Part shown: positions 36,294 to 45,900 of the stretch, one piece after another
How the letters are laid out: each line of letters starts with the position of its first letter
How positions within the stretch are numbered: position 1 is the stretch's first letter
Assembly: GCA_017999985.1 (NCBI GenBank)
Contig: JAGNKU010000014.1
Span: 1 to 64,000, forward strand
From: Phycisphaerae bacterium
GTDB taxonomy: Bacteria > Planctomycetota > Phycisphaerae > UBA1845 > Fen-1342
DNA length: 64,000 bases
Direction of reading: 5' to 3'
The notes under the pieces: model-generated
Databases searched by the model: none
Told to the model about the DNA's origin: nothing
What the model saw: only the letters and a program-made list of their open reading frames with translations
Made by a program: the position numbers and the translations under genes

Positions 36294-38387
36294 TCATCGG
36301 CCGCCGCTCAGCAGCAGCACAAACGGGTTGATGTCGTCAAAGCCGAACGTGCCGTTCGTGTTGATGTCGCCGGCGTCCAGGTCGCAATCCGGGTACGTGG
36401 CCTGCCACAGTGTCGGGTTGGTGAGCGCCAGCACGAACGGATTGATGTCGCCAAAGCTGATGACGCCGTCGCAGTTCAGGTCGCCGACCAGCAGCGTCTG
36501 CTCCGCGGCCCCGCCGTTGAGCAGGCACACGTCATCGATCTCGATGTTCGAGATCGGGCCGTTGGTGCCGAGCAGCTCGAAGATCTGGCTGACCTGCCGC
36601 AGGTCCACGCCGGTGAAATCGCTCATGGGAATCTCGACCACGTGCCACTGTCCGTCGCGGACGAAGCCGTAGGGGTCTTGCCCGTTGGCGAACGTGATCC
36701 ACTTCTGCCCGATGTGCTCGACGTTCCCGCTCTTCATGCCGATCTTGAAGGTCACGGTGGACGTGGTCTTCAGGGCGAAGTGCAGGCGGCTCTGCGGATA
36801 GCGGAACGCGGTCAGGTTGTGCTTGATGCGCGGCATGAACGCGGCCCCGAACCAGTTGAGCCCGGGCGTGCTCTGCAGTGACAGGCAGGTCGTGCCCTCG
36901 TACGGGTGCGGCGTCATGGCCTGCAGCGTGTTTTCCCAGATCCAGAAATCCTCGTCGACGCCGAGCACCGCCTCGCCCGCGGTCTTGTGGGCGGCGGTCT
37001 CGGTGTAAATGCCATAGTTGCCGTACTCGGGCGTGGGCCGCGGGACGCTAGGCGACCAGTAGACGTTGTCGACGTCGATATCGAACGCGCCGGGCTGGCC
37101 AATGCCGCGCAGCATGAAGGCCTGGCCGATCGTGTTGAAGTCGATGTTGCCGAAACGGTTGAGCGGAATCAGGACCTCGTGCCACTGCCCGTCGCGCACC
37201 AGGCCGAACTGCTCGCCGCCATTGACGAGGTTGAGCCAGCTTTCGCCAGCCGCCGAACTCTTGATGCCGATGCCGAGCGTCATCGTGCCGGTGGTCTTCA
37301 TGTGCAGGTGCAGGTAGCCGTCGGAGTAGTCGCGCATGTTGCGGTCGTTGCGGCAGAAGACGCCGAGGCCGAACCAGTCGCCGGGGGCGACGTGGAAGCG
37401 CCAGGCGCTGTCGCCTTCGTACGGCGGCGCGGCGGCGATCGTGACGTTGTGCCACGCAAAGAGGTCGCAGTCCACGTCGTACTGGAGCGCGTTCTCCACC
37501 GGCGTTGTCTCGGTGAAGACGCCGAAGTTGCCCGACTCCGCGGTGTCGTCGCCGTAATAGAGCTCGGTGTAGCCGTTGTCGTACAGCCGGACCCAGTCCA
37601 CGCTGTACGGCGCGGGGAAGGGGGCCGTGATCTGCGCGGGGTCGAGGATCTCGACGAAGTTGATGCCACCGACCGCGAGATTCAGCAGGATGAACATCGG
37701 GCGATGAAACTCTTCGAGCGAGTTTGGCTCGATCGCAGTGATGTCCATTGCCCAGTACGGCACACCATCCAGCGACGCGGTAAGCATCTGCGGCGTCCAG
37801 CTCAGCCTGTACGTGTGGTAGTCCAGGTTGAGATCGACGGGCGGCGTGATGTTGTTGCCGTAGGAGGCGTAGGAGCCGTTGTAGTCCCAATGGGCGGCGG
37901 CGTACACGCGGCGGTTCACGACGCCGTCGAGGATGGCCTGATGATGACCCATCTCGAGGATGTCGATTTCGCCGCACGCCGGCCAGGTGTGCTGCCCGAT
38001 GTTCTGCCCCAGCAGCCAGAAGGCGGGCCACAGGCCGTTCTGCAGGTTGGGGATCTTGATGCGGGCCTCGAGCGTGCCGTAGCGGAAGGCGAAACGGCCG
38101 TGCGTCTTGAGCCGCGCGGACGTGAACTGCTTGCCTTCGTACGGCTCGCGCAGGCCCTGGATGACGAGGTGGCCGTCCGCGACCCACACGTTCTCGGGTC
38201 GGGCGGTGTAGAACTGGAGCTCCTGGTTGCCGAAACCGCTGCCGCCGACGTCGTAGGTCCAGGTGTTCAGGTCCAGCGCGGTACCGTCGAACTCGTCGGA
38301 CCAGACCGGCGTCTGCGCCTGGCACAGCACAGCCGTGGCCACGGCCAGCAGAACGAACGCTACGCAGCATGTCTTGTTGCGGTGCAT
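36294..38387 (-). CDS. GH16 beta-glucanase with two CBM-like domains and dockerin-like end
   Basis: Secreted endo-glucanase, 697 residues. After the signal peptide the GH16 domain (about 26-270) shows VWSDEFDGTALDLNTW, GLWPAFWLLG and CGEIDILEM (Glu140, Asp142, Glu145), the laminarinase-type ExDxxE. Two similar modules follow, each opening with YG..TETTPVE / YGIYTETAAHK and carrying WFGLGVF / WFGAAFM and a GLVRDGQWHEV / GFVRDGQWHVV strand, which look like carbohydrate-binding domains. The end is a dockerin-like pair (GDLNCDGVISFGDINPFVL; GDINTNGTFGFDDINPFVL). GGAGG lies 9 nt before the start. A strong promoter and possible operator lie 190-250 nt upstream. Confidence 0.93.
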   Translation of the reverse strand: MHRNKTCCVAFVLLAVATAVLCQAQTPVWSDEFDGTALDLNTWTYDVGGSGFGNQELQFYTARPENVWVADGHLVIQGLREPYEGKQFTSARLKTHGRFAFRYGTLEARIKIPNLQNGLWPAFWLLGQNIGQHTWPACGEIDILEMGHHQAILDGVVNRRVYAAAHWDYNGSYASYGNNITPPVDLNLDYHTYRLSWTPQMLTASLDGVPYWAMDITAIEPNSLEEFHRPMFILLNLAVGGINFVEILDPAQITAPFPAPYSVDWVRLYDNGYTELYYGDDTAESGNFGVFTETTPVENALQYDVDCDLFAWHNVTIAAAPPYEGDSAWRFHVAPGDWFGLGVFCRNDRNMRDYSDGYLHLHMKTTGTMTLGIGIKSSAAGESWLNLVNGGEQFGLVRDGQWHEVLIPLNRFGNIDFNTIGQAFMLRGIGQPGAFDIDVDNVYWSPSVPRPTPEYGNYGIYTETAAHKTAGEAVLGVDEDFWIWENTLQAMTPHPYEGTTCLSLQSTPGLNWFGAAFMPRIKHNLTAFRYPQSRLHFALKTTSTVTFKIGMKSGNVEHIGQKWITFANGQDPYGFVRDGQWHVVEIPMSDFTGVDLRQVSQIFELLGTNGPISNIEIDDVCLLNGGAAEQTLLVGDLNCDGVISFGDINPFVLALTNPTLWQATYPDCDLDAGDINTNGTFGFDDINPFVLLLSGGR

Positions 38388-38573
38388 CGCTTCACGCCTC
38401 CATCGTCTCGGGCTCAGCGCCGCGGGTGGTCCACGCAGCCCTTCGCTTCGCGAACCGCTCGTCGTCTTTGCGAATCGGCCGTCGTTCCGTTGGGGGCCTG
38501 GGCTGCGGGCGACGGCGCGAACCGCCGCGCGTGCAGCGGCGCAGAACAATCACGGGCAGAGCGGCGCGGCGCC

Positions 38574-38598
38574 TGCAACAGTTGCATGAACTGTTTCA
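38574..38598 (-). promoter_or_regulatory. Two adjacent palindromes at the GH16 transcription start
   Basis: TGCAACAGTTGCA (38574-38586) is a perfect 13-nt palindrome around one base. TGAACTGTTTCA (38587-38598) directly abuts it and is one base short of the TGAAACTGTTTCA form of the 21503 palindrome. They occupy about +2 to +26 of the predicted transcript. Confidence 0.5.
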
Positions 38599-38606
38599 TC
38601 GCGCCC

Positions 38607-38636
38607 AGCATACCGATATTCGCTCGCGTGTGTCAA
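38607..38636 (-). promoter_or_regulatory. Candidate sigma-70 promoter of the GH16 gene
   Basis: On the minus strand perfect TTGACA (38636-38631), 18-nt spacer, TATGCT (38612-38607). The leader to the GH16 start is about 210 nt. In the 407-nt divergent region, 38640-38780 shows nothing else I can name. Confidence 0.62.
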
Positions 38637-38794
38637 CGCATTCCGCGTTTCGCGTCGCGGCGGACTCACCATTTTGCGGGCGCGTCGAGGGTCGAGTTGG
38701 GTGCACGACCGATAGAATGGCTGGCGGCGCTGGGTTGAGCGCCGCCCGCCGCTGGCGGGAGTTATCGGACAGCGCGGCATCGCGGAGGACCGTT

Positions 38795-39343
38795 GTGCGA
38801 CACTGGCGATGGGTAGCGGGGCTGTGCGTGGCGGCGGGGTGGCTCTTGGGCGGTTGTCCCACGACGGGCACGCCCGGCGCTACGACAGACGACCCCAACG
38901 TGGTGGCGGAAGACCCGAACGAGACCACGTTCGCGGACTGCTACCTCGTGACGGATGGCGACGCGCGCGAGGCGGAAGTTCTCCGGCTGGTGAACATCGA
39001 GCGCGCCGCGGTGGGCGCGCCGGCGCTGGAGTGGAGCGCTGCGCTTGCGGCCCAGGCGGAAGAGGCGTGCTGCGCGATGATCCACTACGGGTATTTCGCG
39101 CACGAGAACCCGGTCACAGGTTCGACGCCGGACGATCGCTTTGTCGCGTCGGGGTTCGCGGGGACGACGTATGGCGAGAACATCGCGGCGGGGCAGACGA
39201 CGCCGCAGCGCGTGGTCGAAGCGTGGATGGATAGTCCCGGGCATCGCGCGAACATGCTCGATGCGAACTTCACGCACCTGGGTGTCGCGGTGCGCCTGGG
39301 TGGGGCGTACAACATCTACTGGGTGCAGTTCTTCGGGGGGTAA
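38795..39343 (+). CDS. CAP-domain (SCP-like) lipoprotein
   Basis: 182 residues. The N-terminus (WVAGLCVAAGWLLGGC) is a lipoprotein signal. The CAP domain starts EAEVLRLVNIERAAVGAPAL and has HYGYFAHENPVTGSTPDDR, TYGENIAAGQ, VVEAWMDSPGHRANMLD and HLGVAVRLGGAYNIYWVQFFGG, with the conserved His and Glu residues. Bacterial CAP proteins are extracellular, with diverse and mostly unknown roles. The GTG start at 38795 is chosen because GGAGG lies 6 nt upstream and the signal begins there; the frame is open much further upstream. Confidence 0.9.
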   Translation: MRHWRWVAGLCVAAGWLLGGCPTTGTPGATTDDPNVVAEDPNETTFADCYLVTDGDAREAEVLRLVNIERAAVGAPALEWSAALAAQAEEACCAMIHYGYFAHENPVTGSTPDDRFVASGFAGTTYGENIAAGQTTPQRVVEAWMDSPGHRANMLDANFTHLGVAVRLGGAYNIYWVQFFGG

Positions 39344-39409
39344 GCGAGGACGCGGGGCCCTGTCGCACTGTGGCTGTGGCGGGCCAGTAATCGTGGCAGG
39401 CCAATGAAA

Positions 39410-41641
39410 TCAGCGGGGCTGCGGTGGCGGACCGGTCGGCGGCTTCACGGGCGCGGGGGTGAAATCAACCGTGCCGCTCGCGCGGTCCACGCCGACGCTG
39501 AAGTTGCGGTCGGCCCAGTTCGGCGAATCGGGCGGATCGAGCCATTGTGAATCGTTCTTGAGATCGCCCCAGTACGTGTCGTCGCCGCCGATATCGAGGA
39601 AGAGGGCCAGCGAGGTTGTTTCCGCGAAATACGTCGATACGCCGTCGCGGGCGCGGAAGCCTTCCGCGTTCATCGCGAATCCGGGTTGAAGACCGGCTTT
39701 TTCCTTTTCGCGGCGGGCGACGTCCACCTCGTAGCGGTCGCGGCCGGCGAGGTCCATTACCATGGAGATACTGCGGTTGATCGAGTACGAGAGCCCGCTG
39801 CCGTCCACGTGATAGAGGTCGTCGCCGGCGATGTCGAGCAGCAGGCCGATGCTGAAGTCGTGAGCCCAGGCGAGGCTGCTGTGCGAGTTCTCCTCCGCCA
39901 GGTGCTGGTCGTTGCCGGCCTCGTCGATGCAGACGCCGATGCAGAAATGCGCACCCGTGCCCTGCGAGTAGACGCAGCCGTGGTACTGGTCGTCGCCGGC
40001 GCGATCGTGAAGGATGCCAATGCCGAACCAGTAGCCGGTGCCCATGGACCAGTTGCCGGCGGTGTAGGTGTCGCTGCCTTCACCGTCGAGGAGGGCGCCG
40101 AGGCCGCCGGCCCAGGAGTGGCCGTCGCTGCCGTCGCCGCGCCGGCCCATGCCGCAGCCTTGGACGTTGGAGACGCCGACGTCGAGGCCGGGCGAGTGGT
40201 ACGAGGGGCGACCGGTGACGCTGTGCTTGCGCTCGGCGGTGTACGTGTCGTCGCCGCTGCGGTCCGCTAGCACGCCGACGCCGGCGACGCCACCGAGGCC
40301 CTGGCCGTCGCACTCGATGTTGTAGTGATCATGCCCGAACGTGTCGAAGAGCAGTCCGATGCCGAAGTAGCCGCAGCCCTGGGCGCTACACTTTGCGTGA
40401 TAGACATCGTTGCCGTTCAGGTCCACAAGCAAGCCCATTCCGAATTGCCCGACCCCCTGCGCATAGCGTCCGCCGGCGTATACGTCATCGCCGCTCACGT
40501 CCATGAGGATACCCACGCCGCAGAGCCCGGCGCCCTGGCGCGGCGCATCCGGATAGTAGCGCTGGCGCGTCGAGGAGGCGATCGGTCCATATTCGTCGTC
40601 ACCCATGACATCGAGCAGGACGCTGATGGAGTGCGTGGGTGATGTCGCAGCGACGGCGCCGACGTACTCGCAGTTGCCACCTAGGTCGACAATCAGCAGA
40701 CTGTCGGTGCCGTCGATCTCGAAGCCCCCGGCAGGAAGCCATCCCACTGGACGGGTGTGGGGCGATGGCAAGCAGCCGCGCAAGCGAATCCAGCCCCAAG
40801 GCGTTTCCCAGTCGAAGGCAAAGTCGCCCAACTCCATGAGTGGTAGCGCCGTGAGCCGAATGCTTGCGAGGTCGAGCGCATCAACGGCTTTCTGGGCGGC
40901 GTACCACATGGATGCCTCGTCCCACGTGCGGGCGACGTCGTCGAACTCTGGGCAATAGTCGACCGCGTCGATCATTTCTTCGCCGATGTTGAATCGTGTG
41001 GCGACGACTTGGCGGTCGTGGGGATCGACTTTGCGGAAGGCCAGCTCGGCCCAGCGATGGGCTTCGATCAGGTTCAGGACAAGCTGGCCGAGGATCGGGC
41101 TCACTTCCGCGGGCACCGTCTTGACGGCTTCGCGCAGGTGGTCGGCGATGCGCGGGTAGGGCAGCTCCATGCCGAACGTGAAGCCCCGCGTGTCGCGGCG
41201 TTCGAGCTCGTAGATCTTCAGAATGGCCTCTTCGAGTGGGACCTCGGGGGCGATCGTATTGGCCGAGTAGCCGCGGAAACCGCCGAATTTGGGGTCGATA
41301 CCCAGACGCTGCACGGCCTGGAACAGGCTGCCGCCGAGCGTGCGGTTGCCGGTGTTCGTCGCACTCTTGTTCAGCTCCGCTGGATCGAGCTTCGTCCACG
41401 CCGCCTCAGCGAGGCTGCGAGCGTAGGTGATGCTGTCGAGCGGTTCGGCGAAGAGGGCGTCAAACGCGCGCAGCTTGTACTCGGCGGTTGGCCAGCGCGG
41501 CCACCACGCCTTCGGCGTCCAGCCGAGATCATCACGCCGCAGGCCCACGAATGCGAGCGTCTCATCGAGGGCGTCGGGTGGTTGGGCCAGGGACGGCAGG
41601 CTGCCGAGCAGGGCGGCGAGCAAGGCCATGCGGATCGTCAT
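39410..41641 (-). CDS. Exported GDD-repeat protein, probable beta-solenoid
   Basis: 743 residues with signal peptide (MALLAALLGSLPSLA). The first 300 residues are helical with no known family. From about 305 to 690 there are at least ten tandem units of 22-30 residues of the form GxGxLxDxxGDDxYxxxxxxQGxG, for example VGILMDVSGDDVYAGGRYAQG, GIGILHDRAGDDQYHGCVYSQG and SIGLLLDIAGDDLYHVDGSG. The Asp-Asp-Tyr turn and regular period suggest a beta-solenoid, possibly calcium-binding like RTX repeats. No catalytic motif is visible. CTCCC (GGGAG on the coding strand) lies 8 nt upstream of the start. The function is unknown. Confidence 0.83.
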   Translation of the reverse strand: MTIRMALLAALLGSLPSLAQPPDALDETLAFVGLRRDDLGWTPKAWWPRWPTAEYKLRAFDALFAEPLDSITYARSLAEAAWTKLDPAELNKSATNTGNRTLGGSLFQAVQRLGIDPKFGGFRGYSANTIAPEVPLEEAILKIYELERRDTRGFTFGMELPYPRIADHLREAVKTVPAEVSPILGQLVLNLIEAHRWAELAFRKVDPHDRQVVATRFNIGEEMIDAVDYCPEFDDVARTWDEASMWYAAQKAVDALDLASIRLTALPLMELGDFAFDWETPWGWIRLRGCLPSPHTRPVGWLPAGGFEIDGTDSLLIVDLGGNCEYVGAVAATSPTHSISVLLDVMGDDEYGPIASSTRQRYYPDAPRQGAGLCGVGILMDVSGDDVYAGGRYAQGVGQFGMGLLVDLNGNDVYHAKCSAQGCGYFGIGLLFDTFGHDHYNIECDGQGLGGVAGVGVLADRSGDDTYTAERKHSVTGRPSYHSPGLDVGVSNVQGCGMGRRGDGSDGHSWAGGLGALLDGEGSDTYTAGNWSMGTGYWFGIGILHDRAGDDQYHGCVYSQGTGAHFCIGVCIDEAGNDQHLAEENSHSSLAWAHDFSIGLLLDIAGDDLYHVDGSGLSYSINRSISMVMDLAGRDRYEVDVARREKEKAGLQPGFAMNAEGFRARDGVSTYFAETTSLALFLDIGGDDTYWGDLKNDSQWLDPPDSPNWADRNFSVGVDRASGTVDFTPAPVKPPTGPPPQPR

Positions 41642-41757
41642 CGGCGGTTCTCCCAGATGCCGGCTGCGCGGTGCGCGCGAAAAGCGCCAAGTGGAACGAC
41701 GGCCGGCGTGGTGTACCCCTGCGTGGCAGCACCTGTCAACGCGGCGGCGAAACGCAG

Positions 41758-41789
41758 CGAGCCGGGCCCGCGTACGCGGACCCGGCTCG
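41758..41789 (-). terminator. Long GC hairpin after the Cys-rich gene
   Basis: Fifteen-base arms (one mismatch) beginning CGAGCCGGG and ending CCCGGCTCG, with a TA loop. Only a weak T-stretch follows on the minus strand. It lies 50 nt after the stop of the downstream Cys-rich gene. Confidence 0.55.
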
Positions 41790-41841
41790 CATGAAGTCAC
41801 ACGACGATCTCCGCGGTATGCGGAGCGTCATTCAACGGACA

Positions 41842-42333
41842 TCAGGCGGCGCGCTTGCAGCCCGCCTGCTTGCCGGGGCACTGGCCTTGGCACTTCTCGG
41901 CACACTTGGCCGGGCACTGGCCCTGGCACTTCTCGGCGCACTTGCCGGCGCACTGCTGCTGGCACTGGTCGCCGCACTTGCCCTGGCATTTGCCTTGGCA
42001 CTGCCCGTCGCATTTGCCCTGGCACTTGCAGTTCTCACAGCACTGGCCCTGGCACTGCCCGCCGCACCCACAGGGGCATCCGTTGCTCTTGGCGGCGTTG
42101 GCGGCCGCGCCGGAGCAGCCCGGGGCGCACTTGCTGATGTCACGGCAGATGCAGCCATGCCCATCGGCACTGCGATCGCCGCAGATACACTTGTCGACGG
42201 TCGGCGCCGCGTCCTGCACGGCCACCGGTGTCGGCTGGTTGATGGGGCTGGACCCGAGCCACTGCGGCCCAAGCGCCAGCGCGGTGGCCACGCAGCCAAC
42301 CGCGACCATTACCAATACAACGTTCTTGTTCAT
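41842..42333 (-). CDS. Exported Cys-rich tetrapeptide-repeat protein
   Basis: 163 residues. An N-terminal hydrophobic segment (VVLVMVAVGCVATALALG) exports or anchors it. The last 100 residues hold about 27 cysteines; the final 60 are nearly pure four-residue repeats of C-x-x-x type (CQGKCDGQCQGKCQGK, CAEKCQGQCPAKCAEK), rich in Gln, Gly and Lys. No known metallothionein family is recognised, but the density and CxxxC spacing suggest metal binding or a disulfide-linked rod. AGGAG lies 6 nt before the start; the longer frame upstream is rejected. A second Cys-rich gene lies 92 nt upstream on the same strand. Confidence 0.8.
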   Translation of the reverse strand: MNKNVVLVMVAVGCVATALALGPQWLGSSPINQPTPVAVQDAAPTVDKCICGDRSADGHGCICRDISKCAPGCSGAAANAAKSNGCPCGCGGQCQGQCCENCKCQGKCDGQCQGKCQGKCGDQCQQQCAGKCAEKCQGQCPAKCAEKCQGQCPGKQAGCKRAA

Positions 42334-42425
42334 GAGACTCTCCTTCGAATTCGTATGAAGCGCATCGGTACTCGAAGAACCCACCGCGCGCGCTGCGCGC
42401 AGTGACGCCACGGAGAGTCAGCGCA

Positions 42426-42872
42426 TCATTTCAACCAGACGGCCGTCTGAGCCAGGCGTGCATTGTGTGAGTCGGGCAACCCCGGCGGATCGTGCCCGGA
42501 CCGCACCGCGAGGGTCCCGCACGTGGGCGCGGGCGCGACGTCGCGAATGATGTCCGGTGCGGGGGTGACACTCGCGGTCAGAGAGCGCTCCGGCGTAGGC
42601 GATGCTGGCGGACCAAGAGGCTCCTTGATCGGACGGCACTTGCACTCCGCGCAGTGGCGGCTCGGTGCGGGCTGCGCCGGTGCCTGCCGTCCGCAGCGCG
42701 ACGCGCAGGCCGATTTCACAGCACAACAGCCCTTCGACGGGCCACGGGCCGGAGCGCAGACCGGCGTCCGGCCGGCGCGCGCAGCCTCAGGACGCATGCG
42801 GCATGCCGCCAGACAGCACGGCGTCAGCGTGTGCGTGAGGAGGCAAACGAGAGCAATCAGCTTCGGCACCAT
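42426..42872 (-). CDS. Small exported Cys-rich protein
   Basis: 148 residues. It starts MVPKLIALVCLLTHTLTPCC, a signal peptide with a CC pair at its end. About 13 further cysteines follow in pairs and triplets (GPSKGCCAVKSACASRCGR, HCAECKCRP); the last 70 residues are Pro/Ala/Thr-rich and probably disordered. No family is recognised. It may bind metal in the periplasm. There is no Shine-Dalgarno, but a promoter-like sequence ends about 7 nt before the start, so the mRNA may be leaderless. It stands just upstream of the other Cys-rich gene and may form a cassette with it. Confidence 0.62.
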   Translation of the reverse strand: MVPKLIALVCLLTHTLTPCCLAACRMRPEAARAGRTPVCAPARGPSKGCCAVKSACASRCGRQAPAQPAPSRHCAECKCRPIKEPLGPPASPTPERSLTASVTPAPDIIRDVAPAPTCGTLAVRSGHDPPGLPDSHNARLAQTAVWLK

Positions 42873-42880
42873 TGCTATAG

Positions 42881-42910
42881 AGTATATCGACCTCTGCGCC
42901 GTCGGGGCAA
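42881..42910 (-). promoter_or_regulatory. Candidate promoter giving a near-leaderless transcript
   Basis: On the minus strand TTGCCC (42910-42905), 18-nt spacer, TATACT (42886-42881). Transcription would begin near 42874, next to the ATG at 42872. Confidence 0.48.
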
Positions 42911-42981
42911 CCAGATACGAAATCCCAGTGGATGCCACGGTCGCCGTTCGAGTTATCGGGCCTCGGCTCGCCCCTGACTGC

Positions 42982-45900
42982 CTACCGGTCCTTCTCCGGC
43001 ACACCCATACCGCTGCGGTCCGGGTAAGGCGGACGCTTCGGCGGTACGTACGGGTTCCGGGCAATCTCGGTCTTCATCAGCTCGATCGCCTGGTCCAGTT
43101 GCGGGTCGCCGCCGTCCACCATCAAGGCCGGGTCGTCAATTACCTCGACATCCGGGTCCACGCCGTGGCCTTCGACGCCCCACGTGCCGTTTAGCTTGAA
43201 GAAGGCGAAGGTGGGGACGGTGACGACGGCGCCGTCGATGAGGCTCGGGTTGCCGCTGATGCCGACGAGACCGCCCCACGTGCGCATGCCGATCAGCTTT
43301 CCGAGCCGGGCCTGACGGAAATAGAACGGGAACGCGTCGCCGCCGGAGCCGGCCAAGCCGTTAATGAGCATGCACTTCGGGCCGGGGTGGGCGTCGTCGG
43401 GGCTGGGCCAGTCGCGGCCGTCACGGCGTGCCCAGTAATTCGTCATCGGGCGGTTGAGCAGCTCGATGAAGCGGTGAGGGAGTTGGCCGCCGCCGTTCCA
43501 GCGTTCGTCGATAATCAGGGCAGCCTTGCCGCGCTGGCCGTAGAACTGGCGGAACAGCTCGTTCTGGCCGTCGATGCCGGTGTCGGGCACATGGATGTAG
43601 CCGATCTGGTTGTTTGACTGCTGCGCCACGTAGGCCCGGTTCTTTTCGACCCAGGCACGGTAGCGCAGCTCCATGTCGCGGCCGCTGTCGATGAGCGTGA
43701 CGAGCACGTCGCGCTGGCCGGTGTAGGTCGGGCCGGTTTCCTCGGATTTCTCGTCCTTGTCTTTGTCTTTTTCGTCGCCTTCCTTCTTCTCGCCGGTGGC
43801 AGGCGCGGTGGCGGGCTTGAGCTCGAGGACGGGCTTGTCGCTGACGGTGAGCGTCACGGTGCGGCCGGGCGGCAGGGCCTGGAACGCGGCCCAGGGGTCC
43901 TGCGTCACGTCGATGGGCACGCCGTTGAGCGCCAGCAGGTAGTCGCCCTCGCGCACGTTGATGCCCGGCTGGCTGAGCGGGCCGCGGGCGTCGAGGTCGA
44001 ACACGCCGCCGTGGATGATCTTCTGGATCCGGTAGGCGCCGCCCTGCAGCTCGAAGTCGCAGCCGAGGAGACCGACGGGCACTTCGCGCGTGTCGTCGGG
44101 GCCGCCGCCCCAGTAATAGGCGTGGCCGACGTTCAGCTCGGCGATGAGCTCGCGGATGACATAGGTCACGTCGGCGCGCGACACGCAGTCGTCGATCATC
44201 TTGATGTAGTGGTCGCGCATCGCCGGCCAGTTCACGCCGTGCATGTTGGGGTCATAGAAGAAATCGCGTTGCAGGCGCCAGGCCTCGATGAAGAGCTGCC
44301 GCCACTCGGCGCGCGGGTCGATGAGCGCGCTCAGGCCGTCGAGCGGCAGCGTCTTTTCGAACTTCTGGTCCGCTGCCGCGTCGACGATGGCGAACGTGCC
44401 GTCCTTGGCGACCAGCAGCTTTTTGCCGTCGGCGGACAGGCTGAAGCCGCCAGAGCCGTCGAGGACCGTCTTCTCCTCCTTTTTCTCGTCGTGGATGTCG
44501 AAGAGCTTGATGGCCGGCGGTCCGTCGCGGCCGCGGCGGCCCTGGCGCACGTACAGGAGCTTGCCATCGGAGTTGACCGCGAGGTGAGTGAATGCACCCG
44601 GCGGGACCGGTAGCAGAACGGCGCGCAGCTCGAAGTCGTCAAGCTCGATCTTGAGCGGCTTCTTTTCGTCCTTTTTGTCGTCCTTCTTCTCGTCCGCCTT
44701 ATCCGCCGGCTTGGACTCGGCCGCTGCCTGGTCCGCGGGTTTTTCGGCGGACTGCTCCTCATCTGCTTTCGGAGCCGCGTCGTCCTTGGGCTGCTCCTTG
44801 GGCTTGCTCTCGCCTTCCTTCTTCTCCTCTTTGTCCTTCTCTTTGTCCTTGGCGTCGTCCTTCCAGGTCTCTTCGTCGCTCTTCGGCGCCCAGGGCGAGC
44901 CGACCTCCGCGCGCAGCGGGACGACGACCAGCGTGTCGGTCGATGTGTAGACGAACGAGTTACCAATGTCCTCGTAGATCGGGTTCTCGAAGCGTCGGTT
45001 GCTCGCGAAGTACAGATAGTCGCCCTTGCGATCGAACGCCGGCCAACTGTCATTGAACATGCCGGTGGTCACCTGGTGCTTTTCGGCCGTCGGCACGTGA
45101 TACAGCCAGATGGACATCTGCGTGATGTCGCCAGTGCGGGAATATGCGATCCAGTTGGAGTCGTGCGACCAGCTCGCTTGTGGCTGTGCGGCCCAGGGGT
45201 CCGTGTCGATGAGTTTCACCTCGCCGGCCGCGGTGGTCGGCTGCGTGCCGGCGTCCTTGTCCGCGTCGGCGTCCTTCTTCTCCGCTCCGATGTCGCTCGG
45301 CAACGTGTACAGGTACAGCGCGCCAGTCTTGTCCGTGAACAGTATGTGCTTGGAATCCGGCGACCACGTCGTGTAGATGCGATAGGCGTTGCCATCATGC
45401 GTCAGTTGGCGCGCCTCACCCTGGCCGTCGGATTGCCGGAGGTAGAGCTCGTACTCGCCGGTGGCGTCGGAGAAGTACACAATCCAACGACCGTCGGGGC
45501 TCCAGCTCGGCGAGCGCTCGGCGACGCCGCTGGTGCGCGTGAGGTTGCGCGGCGAGCCTTTCTCGGCCGGCACGGTCCAGATGTCGCCGCGGGCCTCGAA
45601 GACGGCGCGCTTGCCGGTGGCGGAGATGTCGCTGCTGGCGATGAAGCCCCGCACGTCCGTGTGCTGCGGCCGGATTGCCGGCAGGTCGCCGGGGACCATG
45701 ACATCGATGCTGCGGCTGCGGCCGGTCTTGAGATCAAGCAGGTAGAGCTTGGCGCCGTTCTGGAAGACGATCTCGCCATCGCCGGTGGGGCCGGGGCCGA
45801 TCGCGGGCCACTTCACGTCGAAGTCCTTGAAGTCTGTGACCGCCGCGCGCTGGCCGCTCTTGGTGTCATAGACCCAGATATTCATGCGGTGCGTGGGGCC

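Noticed and set aside
24009-38387. Cellulosome interpretation of the dockerin-like ends
   Set aside because: No cohesin or scaffoldin is visible and such dockerin-like motifs are common in planctomycetes without cellulosomes.
36906-38738. 610-codon open frame opposite the GH16 gene
   Set aside because: The opposite strand encodes GH16 with catalytic motif and dockerin-like end; the antisense product has no recognisable feature.
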